A DNA stretch of 64,000 nt from SZUA-442 sp963753185 (GTDB taxonomy: Bacteria > Actinomycetota > Acidimicrobiia > Spongiisociales > UBA5794). The notes under the pieces were generated by a model. It saw only the letters and a list, made by a program, of their open reading frames with translations. It was not told where the DNA came from and did not search any database. The stretch covers positions 2,636,353-2,700,352 of the forward strand of contig CAVWBO010000007.1 of NCBI GenBank assembly GCA_963753185.1, read 5' to 3'. The translations under genes and the position numbers were made by a program. Positions 25,501 to 33,415 of this stretch are shown piece after piece. Each line of letters starts with the position of its first letter. Positions within the stretch are counted from its first letter, which is position 1.

Positions 25501-26015
25501 CGGGCCGCCAGCTCCGCGATGCCGAGCTCCGAGCCGAGCCCGGCGACCATGCCGATGAGCTCGAGCGCCGCCCTCGTCGCGCGCTCGGCGTCGTCCTCGT
25601 GTGCGGCGACGGCTCCCCACACGCCCATGACGGCGTCACCGATGAACTTGTCGGTGGTTCCGCCGTAACGCCCGATGATCTCCCTGCACTGCTCGTAGTA
25701 GTGCGTGAGCATGGCCCGCACGTCTTCGGGATCGCGGTGCTCGGAGAAGGTGGTGAAGCCGACGAGGTCGGCGAAGACGACCGACACGAGCCTCCGCTCT
25801 CCTGCATCATCGACCGGCCTCGGGGCGGGTGCGGAGGAGGTCGCGGGCGTCTGTGCATCGGACACGAGTCCCGTGCCGCAGGTGAAGCAGAAGCGGTTCG
25901 TGGGGTCGTTGGCGGTTCCACAGGACGGGCATGCCCGTGACAGCGCGTGGCCGCACTGGGAACAGAATGTGTGGCCCGAGGGATTCTCGGTGCCGCAGTT
26001 CCCGCACGTGACCAC
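22512..26015 (-). CDS. Double zinc ribbon-class III cyclase-AAA ATPase-TPR protein
   Basis: 1167 residues. Two CXXC...CXXC zinc ribbons (C4/C7/C18/C21 and C29/C32/C43/C46) precede a class III cyclase (about 72-250). The cyclase has FADLVGFT (D83), Lys123, D127 (IGDAV), and an intact Asn198-Arg202 pair (VNTASR), so it is potentially active. The ATPase has Walker A GEGGIGKT (298-305) and Walker B VLMVFEDLHWADD (about 430). The remainder is TPR-like. GGGAGG precedes the GTG by 5 bases. It is the largest gene of the window and is divergent from the serine hydrolase across 76 bases. Confidence 0.92.
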   Translation of the reverse strand: MVTCGNCGTENPSGHTFCSQCGHALSRACPSCGTANDPTNRFCFTCGTGLVSDAQTPATSSAPAPRPVDDAGERRLVSVVFADLVGFTTFSEHRDPEDVRAMLTHYYEQCREIIGRYGGTTDKFIGDAVMGVWGAVAAHEDDAERATRAALELIGMVAGLGSELGIAELAARAGVLSGEASVGSGGNAHGLVVGDLVNTASRLQSIAPPGSVFVGQSTRDLVGSTIEFTPVGEQHVKGKEIPVAVFHAVRVLALSTARRGGELTDGPFVGRDDELRILKDQLHAAGRDGKARMVSVIGEGGIGKTRLSQELVRYIDGITEDIYYHSGRSPSYGDGVTFWALGEMIRHRAGIVEGEDAAKSRMKLRTTVAEFAPTEEDQRWIEPRLAAVIGLAPMPPGDRSELFAALRAFFQAVAGSGTVLMVFEDLHWADDGLLDFVEELVERTTNHPILVLCLTRPELLDRRPDWAAARKRSLTMHLSRLDEASMRLLVAGLAPGIPPSLADRIAERTAGIPLHAVEFVRMLLNTGQLVREGTEFRFIGSDDQLSIPDTVSAIIGARLDRLDAVDLAAIQDAAVLGLSFTLADLAAVRGVVPEDIERRLRDLVRREILELEEDPRSPERGQYRFVQSLIREVAYGRLSKSERVGRHLEVAKRFEELDDPELAGVIASHYADAAESDPNNAELRDRARTAVVAAAGRAATLHSDKQAADLYLRAIEMTEDPDDADRLRLQAMESMLSASLFDESVAMGWAVLDRARAEGNTRLEILAATALAKILATGFESDKAVEVILPVYEVTPQTPDVTWARLAGETSRALMLVNRAAESVVIADAAIPVMEQLDLTEELLEALVNKGSSLANSGRWIEGSAILRGAADLAGRLDMTIVKLRALNNLLFATLNDNQVDRETSEEIANLIQRLGDQAWSERFSYVLADEYTFAGRFDEAMVEIHKVLDTATWEFIRDSVEHFETRIRLLRDGVDDEGLASLMAFNEKYQTTDDPQLLQHIAFGTQWDLILAEDYAGVVAIATEMQGADIVYPTIAEAGILAAAVVGDRDALERFTDHIVAEYPRGRACRGLIGIATAFGAALRGDTDEAIAGFAEADDVWVDVMDPTRVAFARATMAILLGPDQPMGVAWGEQARDFFAEHGMKAYLDGIIQRVPAASSATELTG

Positions 26016-26091
26016 CGGAGCCTCCCACGTCGACGACGGTTGCAGCCTATTCGGTCACAGGCGCATAGGGTGGAGCATGCAGGAGGGAACC

Positions 26092-27222
26092 ATGCCGTCG
26101 CGATGGCACGCCGATCGGCAGCCGGCCGACCACGCCGCGGCTCATCGCCTTAGGGCTGACCTCCATGCCATCCTTGCCGGTAGACCTTCGACGAGCTGCG
26201 TGGTCCTCGTGATGAACAACGAACAATCGATCGACGAGACCGCCGCCGAGCATGACTTCGCGGGCGTCGTGCGGATCGATGTCGATGGAGAGGTCGTGGT
26301 TGCCAGGGCGCACGGGTTCGCCGAGCGCGCCCACGAGATCCCGAACCGCATCGACACCGTGTTCGCGATCGCCAGCGGTGCCAAGACCTTCACGGCCCTG
26401 ACGGTGATGTCGCTCGTGGAGGACGCCACGTTCTCCCTCGACACGCGGGCGCGCGAGGTGCTCGGCGACGACCTCCCCCTCATCGACGATGCGGTGACCA
26501 TCGAGCATCTGCTGTCCCATCGATCCGGGATCGGCGACTACCTCGATGAGGACGAGCACTCTTCGATGACCGACTTCGTCATGCCCGTGCCGGTCCACCG
26601 ACTCGCCGCGACCGAGGACTACCTCGCCGTCCTCGATGGCCACCCGGCCGCGTTCGCGCCCGGAACACGGTTCAGCTACTGCAACAGCGGCTACGTGGTA
26701 CTCGCGCTGCTGGCCGAGCGTGCGGCCTCCACACCGTTTCCCGATCTCGTCGATCAACGGGTGTGTCAGCCCGCCGGGATGGTTGCCACGGCGTTCCGAC
26801 GGACCGACGAACTCGATGGTGACGTGGCGATCGGCTATCTCGAGGCGACGGGTCTGCGCTCGAACGTCCTCCACCTTCCCGTGCTGGGAAGCGGTGACGG
26901 AGGCATCTTCTCGACCGCCGAGGACGTCCATCGGCTCTGGCAGGCGTTCTGGGGCGGCGCCATCGTCTCGCCGGAGAGCGTGGCCGCGATGACGACACCC
27001 CATGACGGCGGGAACGATCCCGACAAGGCGTACGGCTTCGGCTTCTGGCTGCGTCCCTCATCCCATGCCGTCGTCTCGGAGGGATACGACGCCGGCATCT
27101 CCTTCCGATCCGTCAGCCATACGGATCGCCGTGTCACCCATACGGTGATCTCGAACTGGTCCGACGGTGCGTGGCCCATGACGCGCCACATCGAGGAGAT
27201 GGTGGCTCGAGGGGCGATCTGA
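26092..27222 (+). CDS. Serine hydrolase of the beta-lactamase/PBP-like family
   Basis: 376 residues. It has the SXXK motif SGAK (in FAIASGAKTFTALTVM), the YXN motif YCN (FSYCNSGYVVLALL) and a DGGIFSTAEDVHRLW segment typical of class C-type esterases and D-aminopeptidases. No signal peptide is visible, so it is probably cytosolic; substrates in this family are diverse, and antibiotic hydrolysis should not be assumed. AGGAGGGA precedes the ATG at 26092. The conserved part begins near the in-frame ATG at 26212, so the first 40 residues are uncertain. Confidence 0.85.
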   Translation: MPSRWHADRQPADHAAAHRLRADLHAILAGRPSTSCVVLVMNNEQSIDETAAEHDFAGVVRIDVDGEVVVARAHGFAERAHEIPNRIDTVFAIASGAKTFTALTVMSLVEDATFSLDTRAREVLGDDLPLIDDAVTIEHLLSHRSGIGDYLDEDEHSSMTDFVMPVPVHRLAATEDYLAVLDGHPAAFAPGTRFSYCNSGYVVLALLAERAASTPFPDLVDQRVCQPAGMVATAFRRTDELDGDVAIGYLEATGLRSNVLHLPVLGSGDGGIFSTAEDVHRLWQAFWGGAIVSPESVAAMTTPHDGGNDPDKAYGFGFWLRPSSHAVVSEGYDAGISFRSVSHTDRRVTHTVISNWSDGAWPMTRHIEEMVARGAI

Positions 27223-27289
27223 CGCACCCGCCGACAACCCGGCCGTTCGGTCCCTTCCGGTCGCATTGAGAAGGGTCGGAGTCGTCGCG

Positions 27290-27721
27290 TCAGTCGGCGG
27301 CGGTTCGCACGGCGCAGGCGTCCACGATGGCTCGAGCAGTACTGATCGCCTCTTCGACCTCAGCGGCACCAAAGGTCCGCGAGCCGTACTCGGCGCGATT
27401 TCGGTTGCGGCGGATCCGATCAAACCTCTCGAGGGATGCCACACCTGTTTCGTCGGCGAGGTGTCGTGCGAAGCGAGCGAGAGCCTGGTGGGCACCCGGT
27501 CTGCTGCGAACCCGATACCCCTCGATCAGGAGGGCAGCCGCAACCGACTTCCTCGCAGCGTCGTAGGCGAGGACATACGCCCCTGTCGGGTCGATGCCCT
27601 GTATGGCTTCAGACGCCTCGAGGTGGCGACCACTGTCCGCGATCCACTGTGCCGCCATCACCTCGTCAACGGGTACCGCCTCGACAAGACCCTCCGCCAA
27701 GAGATCATCGATGAAGGTCAT
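27290..27721 (-). CDS. HEPN-domain protein (probable toxin of a HEPN-MNT module)
   Basis: 143 helical residues. The HEPN core runs from YDAARKSVAAALLIEGYRVRS through RRNRNRAEYG (104-113). In HepT-type RNases this motif is RX4-6H; here the His is replaced by Glu (RNRAEY), as in several non-HepT HEPN groups, so RNase activity is uncertain. The ATG overlaps the stop of the nucleotidyltransferase gene by 4 bases. An ATG 21 codons upstream exists but would overlap more. Confidence 0.8.
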   Translation of the reverse strand: MTFIDDLLAEGLVEAVPVDEVMAAQWIADSGRHLEASEAIQGIDPTGAYVLAYDAARKSVAAALLIEGYRVRSRPGAHQALARFARHLADETGVASLERFDRIRRNRNRAEYGSRTFGAAEVEEAISTARAIVDACAVRTAAD

Positions 27722-28293
27722 ATGAGGACGATCCTGGGTTTCGAGCGGACCGTCTGCTCGAATCCGCCATCCGCTCCCCGCCACTCATCTGCTGAACGGA
27801 CCGCCACGTTCACCGGTCGGCCGACCTTCTCCTCGACGGCAGCCACGGCGTCGTACAACTCACCCACGTCGGGATGACCCACGACGAGAACGTCGATGTC
27901 GGCAGGCGAGGCCTCGGCGGGATCGGCCCACGAGCCGTAGATCCACGCCTCGTCAATCCCATCGACGTCAGCCAGGGCATCCCGCAGCAGCTTCTCGGGA
28001 CCGCAGGTCTTGAGCAACATGGACCGAAGATCCTGATAGATCGGCGACGCCTGATCTGCTTGGACCAGTCGGGAACGACCGGCTGTGCTCGAACGGACCA
28101 GGCCTGCCGCCTGAAGGCGCTCGACCTCCTTGTGGGCTCCTCCGAGCGATGTGCCCGTCCTCGTTGCGAGTTCCGAGATCGAAAGGGGTCCATCGGCGAA
28201 CACGAAGAGCTCCGCAAGGATTCGCTCCTGTTCGGGAGAGCGGTACAGCGGAAGCCTCGACGCTTGTTTCACAATAAGTGAATATATCTTCAC
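27718..28293 (-). CDS. Winged-helix-MNT nucleotidyltransferase (antitoxin-like)
   Basis: 191 residues. An N-terminal ArsR-like winged helix (about 20-75, LSISELATRTGTSLGGAHKEVERLQAAGLV) is followed by a minimal nucleotidyltransferase core: GSW (120-122) and DIDVLVVG (132-139) with two metal Asp. In MntA-HepT systems the transferase modifies and silences the HEPN toxin. Here an added HTH suggests autoregulation, supported by two palindromes overlapping its start. The start is a GTG at 28293; a GTG at 28272 would lie downstream of one palindrome. Confidence 0.85.
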   Translation of the reverse strand: MKIYSLIVKQASRLPLYRSPEQERILAELFVFADGPLSISELATRTGTSLGGAHKEVERLQAAGLVRSSTAGRSRLVQADQASPIYQDLRSMLLKTCGPEKLLRDALADVDGIDEAWIYGSWADPAEASPADIDVLVVGHPDVGELYDAVAAVEEKVGRPVNVAVRSADEWRGADGGFEQTVRSKPRIVLI

Positions 28294-28303
28294 ATTGCGT
28301 GAA
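28268..28303. promoter_or_regulatory. Tandem TTCAC-N5-GTGAA operators of the MNT-HEPN operon
   Basis: Two 15-base palindromes, 28268-28282 and 28289-28303, each TTCAC, 5 bases, GTGAA. Their centres are 21 bases (two helical turns) apart, so bound dimers would lie on one face. They overlap the start of the MNT gene, which encodes a winged helix, and lie about 115 bases before the M29 gene on the other strand. Confidence 0.7.
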
Positions 28304-28416
28304 AGTCAAGACGGTCACGTCCCCAGGACTCTGCGTCGTCACATGATCCTCCCTGCATGCCACTCCGCCCGCAGTTGGGTAGGGTCGCACGGATCGCTCG
28401 ATCGAAGGGAGACGCT

Positions 28417-29649
28417 GTGCCATCTCGCGAAATGATGAGAAAGTACGCCGAGGTGTCCATCCACGTCGGCCTCGGGCTCGAGCCTGGGGATCGCGTGCTC
28501 ATCGAGATCCCGACAACGCTCCCCGACCTCGCCCACGACCTGGTCGAAGTTGCGTACGAGGGCGGGGCCGACAACGTCGAGGTCCTCTGGCTCGACACGG
28601 TGATCGATCGAGCCCGGTTCACCCACGGAGGTGCGACAGCGGCGGAGACCGTCTCGGAGCGGAGCCGATTCAAGGCGCTCGCGTTCGAGGACGGGGTGTC
28701 GTACCTGCGGGTCTCCGCCGAGGACCCGGCTTCGATGGCAGGAATCGACTCGGCGCTCGTCGGCGGGTTTGCGAAGCGCAACAACCAGGTCCTGTTGCCC
28801 GCACGAGCGGGACAGATGGCACTCGAGGACCCATGGGCCGTGATCGGTGCGCCGGTCCCGGGTTGGACGACGACCGTGTTCCCCGACACCGACCTCGACG
28901 AGGCCACCGAGCTGATGTGGAATGCGATCTTCCGGGCGTGCCGGATAGACCAGCCCGACCCGGCCAACGCGTGGCGCATCCACCTCGATGACCTCGTCGC
29001 GAGACGGGACTACCTCACCAGCCGACGGTACGCCGCGCTGCGCTACCGGGGACCCGGCACCGAACTCGAGGTCGGCCTCACCGATCGTGTCAGGTGGGAC
29101 GGAGGCGCGGCGACCACATCGAAGGGACGCCGCTTCGCCCCCAACATCCCGACCGAGGAGGTCTTCACATCACCGCACCGTGGCAAGGCGAGCGGCCGCG
29201 TGAGGGCGACGAAGCCGCTCAGCTACTTCGGAACCCTCATCACCGACTTCTGGCTCGAACTCGCGGAGGGCGTAGTCGTCGACTGGGGCGCAGGAGGCGG
29301 AGGCGACGCTCTCAACCAGATCCTCACGACGGATGAGGGATCGGCACGCTTCGGAGAGACCGCCATGGTGCCCCAATCAGGTGCCGTCGCCGCCGAGGGA
29401 CTCATCTGGAACAACACGCTCTATGACGAGAACGACGCCTGCCACATCGCGCTCGGTGCGTCGTATCCCACGTGCCTCGAGGGCGGCCCAGGGCTCACCG
29501 TCGACGAACGCCTCGAGGTCGGCCTCAACCAGTCAAGCGTCCACGTGGACTTCGTCGTCGGCTCCCCTGCCGTGAGCGTGCACGGGGTAACACCCGACGG
29601 ATCGGAGGAACCGATCATCGTCGGTGGTGAATGGGGCTTCTCGCCCTGA
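28417..29649 (+). CDS. M29-family aminopeptidase
   Basis: 410 residues. It shows the M29 (AmpS/aminopeptidase T) landmarks: an N-terminal domain with GLGLEPGDRVLIEIP and NVEVLWLD, then NIPTEEVFTSPHRGKASGRV with a metal-binding Glu, then an NDACHIALGASYP segment, and finally SSVHVDFVVGSP with catalytic/metal His and Asp. These are cytosolic metal-dependent aminopeptidases. The GTG at 28417 has AGGGAG 7 bases upstream. It is a housekeeping gene next to the HEPN-MNT module. Confidence 0.92.
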   Translation: MPSREMMRKYAEVSIHVGLGLEPGDRVLIEIPTTLPDLAHDLVEVAYEGGADNVEVLWLDTVIDRARFTHGGATAAETVSERSRFKALAFEDGVSYLRVSAEDPASMAGIDSALVGGFAKRNNQVLLPARAGQMALEDPWAVIGAPVPGWTTTVFPDTDLDEATELMWNAIFRACRIDQPDPANAWRIHLDDLVARRDYLTSRRYAALRYRGPGTELEVGLTDRVRWDGGAATTSKGRRFAPNIPTEEVFTSPHRGKASGRVRATKPLSYFGTLITDFWLELAEGVVVDWGAGGGGDALNQILTTDEGSARFGETAMVPQSGAVAAEGLIWNNTLYDENDACHIALGASYPTCLEGGPGLTVDERLEVGLNQSSVHVDFVVGSPAVSVHGVTPDGSEEPIIVGGEWGFSP

Positions 29650-29796
29650 ACGAGTGGGCGCCCTGGGACCGACCGAATGCCGCCAGCTGATCTGGGCTCG
29701 ATCGACCTCCCCTTCGCACTGAACGGCACAGACGCCCATGCGGCCTTGACGGACTGGACCAACGCCTCCCGTCGAGCGCCAATCGAGCCCACAACG

Positions 29797-29831
29797 AGGA
29801 GCAGTATCTGCCGTGGGCAGATACTGCTCCT
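29797..29831. terminator. Perfect 16-bp hairpin between convergent genes
   Basis: AGGAGCAGTATCTGCC (29797-29812) and its exact reverse complement (29816-29831) are separated by GTG. It lies between the converging M29 and exported-protein genes, so it probably ends transcription both ways. There is no T-run. The surrounding 267 bases hold no recognisable gene. Confidence 0.6.
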
Positions 29832-29916
29832 TCAGGGACTCAAGTGCTGACTCGAGATCCTTGGGGGCCACAGAGGCCTGGTTTCTCCTCAGCCGACGCC
29901 GCGACGTCGCACGGGG

Positions 29917-30714
29917 TCAGCTCCTACTTACCGACACCAGGCCGTCGGCAACGACGTAGAACGACTCTGGATTCCCGATGGGGAACCACTCGCTCCCCCC
30001 GATGCCGCCGTCGAGGCACACACCGTTGCCGAGCACACCATCGCTCCCGGGCAGGTAGACCTGACCGGTGATCGGATCGTCACCGACCTTCCACCTACCG
30101 CTGATGATCCCGCCCGTCCCGTCTTCGAGGGTGCACCAGTTGCCGGGAATGTGATCCCTGACAGTCACGCGCACACCTGTCGGTCGCGTGCTGATGGGCA
30201 GGACCGATACCGTCCACACCCCAGGCTCTGCTGGAGTCCAGATGCACGGACCGTTGATCATCGTCGCCACGCCATCAACGAACCCACATGACGGGTAGAC
30301 CTCGAGGAACACCGTCGACATGGCCTCGCTGACGAGCCCTCCGTACAGGGCCGTCGCCTGGATCGGAAGGGTGCAACCCTCCTCCGGACACGTCGACAAC
30401 TCCTCGAACTCACTGACCTCTCGCGGGGTCGCCGTGATCGCCACCCGTTCACCGGCGCCGATGCTGGCAACGGTGAAGGTCTCGGTCCACGCGGCCGTCA
30501 ATGTCACCGTGACGCCGTCAACGGCGGTTCTCGCCGTGTTCTCGACGTACACCGTGAACGCTATACGGTCGGTGGCTTCGTGAACCCATGCTGGGTCCGC
30601 TTGAACCCAAACGGAAAGGCGAGGTGTTGACGGTGGCCTTGGCTTCGCGTAGGCGGGTGCAATCGCCGTCACAAGGACGACGGTGATGATGAGTGCGAAC
30701 CATGAACGCTTCAT
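29917..30714 (-). CDS. Exported protein with CARDB-like beta domain
   Basis: 265 residues with a clear Sec signal peptide (KRSWFALIITVVLVTAIAPAYA, cleavage after AYA at about 23). Residues 35-115 look like an Ig-like/CARDB fold (LSVWVQADPAWV, VYVENTARTAVDGVTVTLT). The C-terminal part has six cysteines that could form disulfides and is beta-rich. No family is firmly recognised. A strong AAGGAGGGA precedes the ATG. It probably acts outside the cell or on the cell wall. It is divergent from the ECF sigma gene. Confidence 0.75.
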   Translation of the reverse strand: MKRSWFALIITVVLVTAIAPAYAKPRPPSTPRLSVWVQADPAWVHEATDRIAFTVYVENTARTAVDGVTVTLTAAWTETFTVASIGAGERVAITATPREVSEFEELSTCPEEGCTLPIQATALYGGLVSEAMSTVFLEVYPSCGFVDGVATMINGPCIWTPAEPGVWTVSVLPISTRPTGVRVTVRDHIPGNWCTLEDGTGGIISGRWKVGDDPITGQVYLPGSDGVLGNGVCLDGGIGGSEWFPIGNPESFYVVADGLVSVSRS

Positions 30715-30869
30715 GATTTCTCCCTCCTTCCTCCTCCAATGTGGGTGTGTCCGGCAGATGCATCCGCCTCACCCGGTATCGCGACCTGCCGCATGGAAGC
30801 CCTCGCGCTCGCGTCCAGCTGTGAGGTCGTGGTGCCAGGCGGACACATGGTGAATAGGGTTGGAGTTAC

Positions 30870-31433
30870 ATGCTCAGTTCGAGGTCCAGCGCGACAGCGG
30901 AGCAAGAGGAGGCGTTTTGCGACGTCTACCACAGCTACTACCCGCAGGTGTTTCGGTACTTGAGAAGGCGAACTGATGAGCAATCGGCAATGGACGCAAC
31001 CGCCGAGACATTCCTCGTCGCATGGCGCCGACGGAATGACATGCCAGCCGGCACGTCCGGCCTCCCATGGCTCTACGGCGTCGCGCGACGTGTGCTATCC
31101 AATCAACGACGAGGTGAACGCCGGCGGAAGGCCCTCACGTTGAAGGTCGCTGCAACCGCACGTCGGTCTGAACCAAGCATCGAAGAGCGTGTCGTCCCAG
31201 AGGATCACATCCAAGCGGTCCTCCAGGCCATGGCACGACTCCGCCCGGATGATCGGGAAGTTCTCCGCCTTGCCGAGTGGGAGGGTCTTTCCCACGCGGA
31301 GATCGGCGTCGCAATGGGGTGTTCGACCCACGCCGTGGATCAACGAATGTACCGAGCCATGCGACGGCTCGCATCCGAGCTTCCCAGCGACTGGAGTGCC
31401 CCGGACCGCATCCCGAAGGAGGGGTCGCCATGA
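30870..31433 (+). CDS. ECF sigma factor
   Basis: 187 residues. Sigma-2 (about 14-85: FCDVYHSYYPQVFRYLRRR, then ATAETFLVAWRRR and WLYGVARRVLSNQRR) and sigma-4 (about 115-165: LRPDDREVLRLAEWEGLSHAEIGVAMGCSTHAVDQRMYRAMRRL) are complete. It directs RNA polymerase to a small regulon. GGAG lies 4-5 bases before the ATG. The ATGA overlap with the next gene marks that gene as its partner, probably an anti-sigma-like membrane protein. Confidence 0.92.
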   Translation: MLSSRSSATAEQEEAFCDVYHSYYPQVFRYLRRRTDEQSAMDATAETFLVAWRRRNDMPAGTSGLPWLYGVARRVLSNQRRGERRRKALTLKVAATARRSEPSIEERVVPEDHIQAVLQAMARLRPDDREVLRLAEWEGLSHAEIGVAMGCSTHAVDQRMYRAMRRLASELPSDWSAPDRIPKEGSP

Positions 31434-32908
31434 TCGACCTCGATGCAGTACGGCGTTCTGTGGCAGAGGCGAACCCACTCCTGTCGACCGACCCGATTTC
31501 TCCCACCCAGGCGCAGGAGATCGTTTCGTCGATCGAGCGGCGGCTCCAGGTCGGATCCTGGGGCGTTACCGACACACCGCATCGCACCGAACCGGCAATG
31601 GACCGTGAGATCAGGCGCAGCCGATGGACGCCAGCCATCGTCGCCGCTGCTGCTTCCCTTGCGGTGCTGGCGACTTTCGCGGTTCCCACCCTTGTCGGGT
31701 ACTGGCTCCGTTCCGAGGGCGAGACCCCCATAGACCCACCGACAACCACGGTGACGCCGACGACAGCGGCCGCAACGACGACGACCACGGAGCCGCCTTC
31801 GACCACCACGACCGTACCCCCGGTCGGTCTCCCCATCACGTGGGAGCGTGTCCCCCACGATCCCATGTTCGAGGACGCGGCGTTCTCGAGGGCGGCCACC
31901 GATGGAAAGCGCGTTGTGGTCGTCGGGAGCGGGGGATTCGTCGACGGGTTCCCGACGAAGGGCGTGGTGTGGGCCAGCGATGACGGAGCGACCTGGCAGC
32001 GCATCGACGATCCGTCATTCGCCTTGCCCGCGGATGCGGACCAGCATCCTTCCTGGATGGCCGGCATCGGGTCAGTCGCGTATGCGAATGGCTTGTTCGT
32101 GGCCTCAGGCAACATCGCCAACGACGGCGCCGTGTGGGTGTCTGAGGATGGCATCGCGTGGACGCGTGTCGATGCTCCGAGCCTCGGGGGTGATGGTCTC
32201 GAGCAAATCAGTGGCTTGGCGGCCGGCGCACCGGGTTGGGTTGCGGTCGGGCAGGACGACCTGAATGCCGCAGTCTGGTTCTCCCCAGACGGATCGTCCT
32301 GGGAGGCGGTTGACGATCCCGACCTGAGGGCCGACGGCGACATCGTGTCGGCCATGCTGTTCGACGTCGTGGAAGGCGGCCCCGGCTATGTGGCTGTCGG
32401 CTGGATTCAGGTGAAGGACGACGCGAACAGCTCGATCACCGAGGCCGAGAACAGGGCTGCCGTGTGGGTGTCCGTCGATGGCCGTGATTGGACGCTCACC
32501 GATCTCGGCCAACTCGAGGACGAGTTCATCATTGCATCCGTGGCCGTTGACCCGATCGACGGCAGCCTGATCGGATTCGGTTGGAATGGGCTGTGGCGTT
32601 CGGCGGACGGGGTCAGCTGGTCCCTGTCGGATCCCCGGGGCTCGGAGTGGACATCGCTTCCTCCACCTGGCGTATCGATCGCCTGGTTCGGGGATGGTGC
32701 CGTTGCCGCGGGGCAAGACTTGGCGCTGGCGCTGTGGACCTCTGCCGACCATGGAATGACCTGGGTTCTGCACGATCGTCAGGATCCGGTCTTCGAGGGC
32801 CACAATCCCATGGTCAGCCACGTGATCCGCTTCGACGACCGTGTCATCGCCTTCGGGAAGACCGGCGAGTACCTGAGCGAGGTCGCCGCCGTGTGGATCG
32901 GCCAGTAG
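31430..32908 (+). CDS. Membrane-anchored beta-propeller protein, putative anti-sigma partner
   Basis: 492 residues. There is a 65-residue cytosolic N-terminus, one transmembrane helix (68-92) and a Thr/Pro linker (100-133). A large outside domain then shows repeats of the 'VWVS.DG..W' kind (WASDDGATW, WVSEDGIAW, WFSPDGSSW, WVSVDGRDW, WRSADGVSW, WTSADHGMTW), as in Asp-box/sialidase-like propellers. Overlap with the ECF sigma stop and AGGAGGGG before the start indicate coupled synthesis. The cytosolic part could bind the sigma factor, but it lacks the zinc motif HX3CX2C. Confidence 0.85.
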   Translation: MIDLDAVRRSVAEANPLLSTDPISPTQAQEIVSSIERRLQVGSWGVTDTPHRTEPAMDREIRRSRWTPAIVAAAASLAVLATFAVPTLVGYWLRSEGETPIDPPTTTVTPTTAAATTTTTEPPSTTTTVPPVGLPITWERVPHDPMFEDAAFSRAATDGKRVVVVGSGGFVDGFPTKGVVWASDDGATWQRIDDPSFALPADADQHPSWMAGIGSVAYANGLFVASGNIANDGAVWVSEDGIAWTRVDAPSLGGDGLEQISGLAAGAPGWVAVGQDDLNAAVWFSPDGSSWEAVDDPDLRADGDIVSAMLFDVVEGGPGYVAVGWIQVKDDANSSITEAENRAAVWVSVDGRDWTLTDLGQLEDEFIIASVAVDPIDGSLIGFGWNGLWRSADGVSWSLSDPRGSEWTSLPPPGVSIAWFGDGAVAAGQDLALALWTSADHGMTWVLHDRQDPVFEGHNPMVSHVIRFDDRVIAFGKTGEYLSEVAAVWIGQ

Positions 32909-33127
32909 CCACCGACAGCCGCGTGACCTCTCCGCGAGGCCGTTTTCCAGTTGTCGACGCTGACCGAGAATCGCATCACAGTCCTGTCCGGGTCCACCGA
33001 TCCTTCTCCACATCTCTTGTCACAGCAAAGGGTGAGAAGTTCTGGAGGGTCCGGACATAGACCAAGTGAAGGCAAGCGCGCAGATGCCACACATCAAGGC
33101 ACCTCCACAACGGCGAAGGGAGGGATG

Positions 33128-33415
33128 ATGCAGCATCCACCATTTGGCGCAGCCCGTGAATCACCGCCCAACCAGGGCATCGAGCCGGGTATCGAGCACC
33201 ACGACAGTGATCGAGAGCCAACCGGCGTACCACACCATGAACATCACGTCCTCGATCGCCTGCACGCTCTCGCGGTCACCATCGAGGGTGTCGTGGAGCA
33301 TGTTGTCGAACACGAGAAATCCGCCGAAGTGATCGAACTGAACGCACGGTTCGACGCCTGGGACCGCGCGCTCGACCACTACCTGGAGGATCGACGCACG
33401 CGGAAGCCCGCGTGA
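33128..33415 (+). CDS. Small hypothetical protein preceding the SARP regulator
   Basis: 95 residues. The first 40 are disordered and rich in Pro, His and Glu. The rest is helical (VLDRLHALAVTIEGVVEHVVEHEKSAEVIELNARFDAWDRALDHYL), probably a coiled coil. GGGAGGG lies just upstream, with ATGs at 33125 and 33128. Its stop overlaps the GTG of the SARP gene (GTGA). No family is recognised; a modulator of the regulator is possible. The 219 bases upstream hold nothing clear. Confidence 0.55.
   Translation: MQHPPFGAARESPPNQGIEPGIEHHDSDREPTGVPHHEHHVLDRLHALAVTIEGVVEHVVEHEKSAEVIELNARFDAWDRALDHYLEDRRTRKPA

Noticed and set aside
26092..27222. Beta-lactamase resistance gene
   Set aside because: It has the SXXK and YXN motifs of a broad esterase/peptidase family but no export signal, so a resistance role is not supported.
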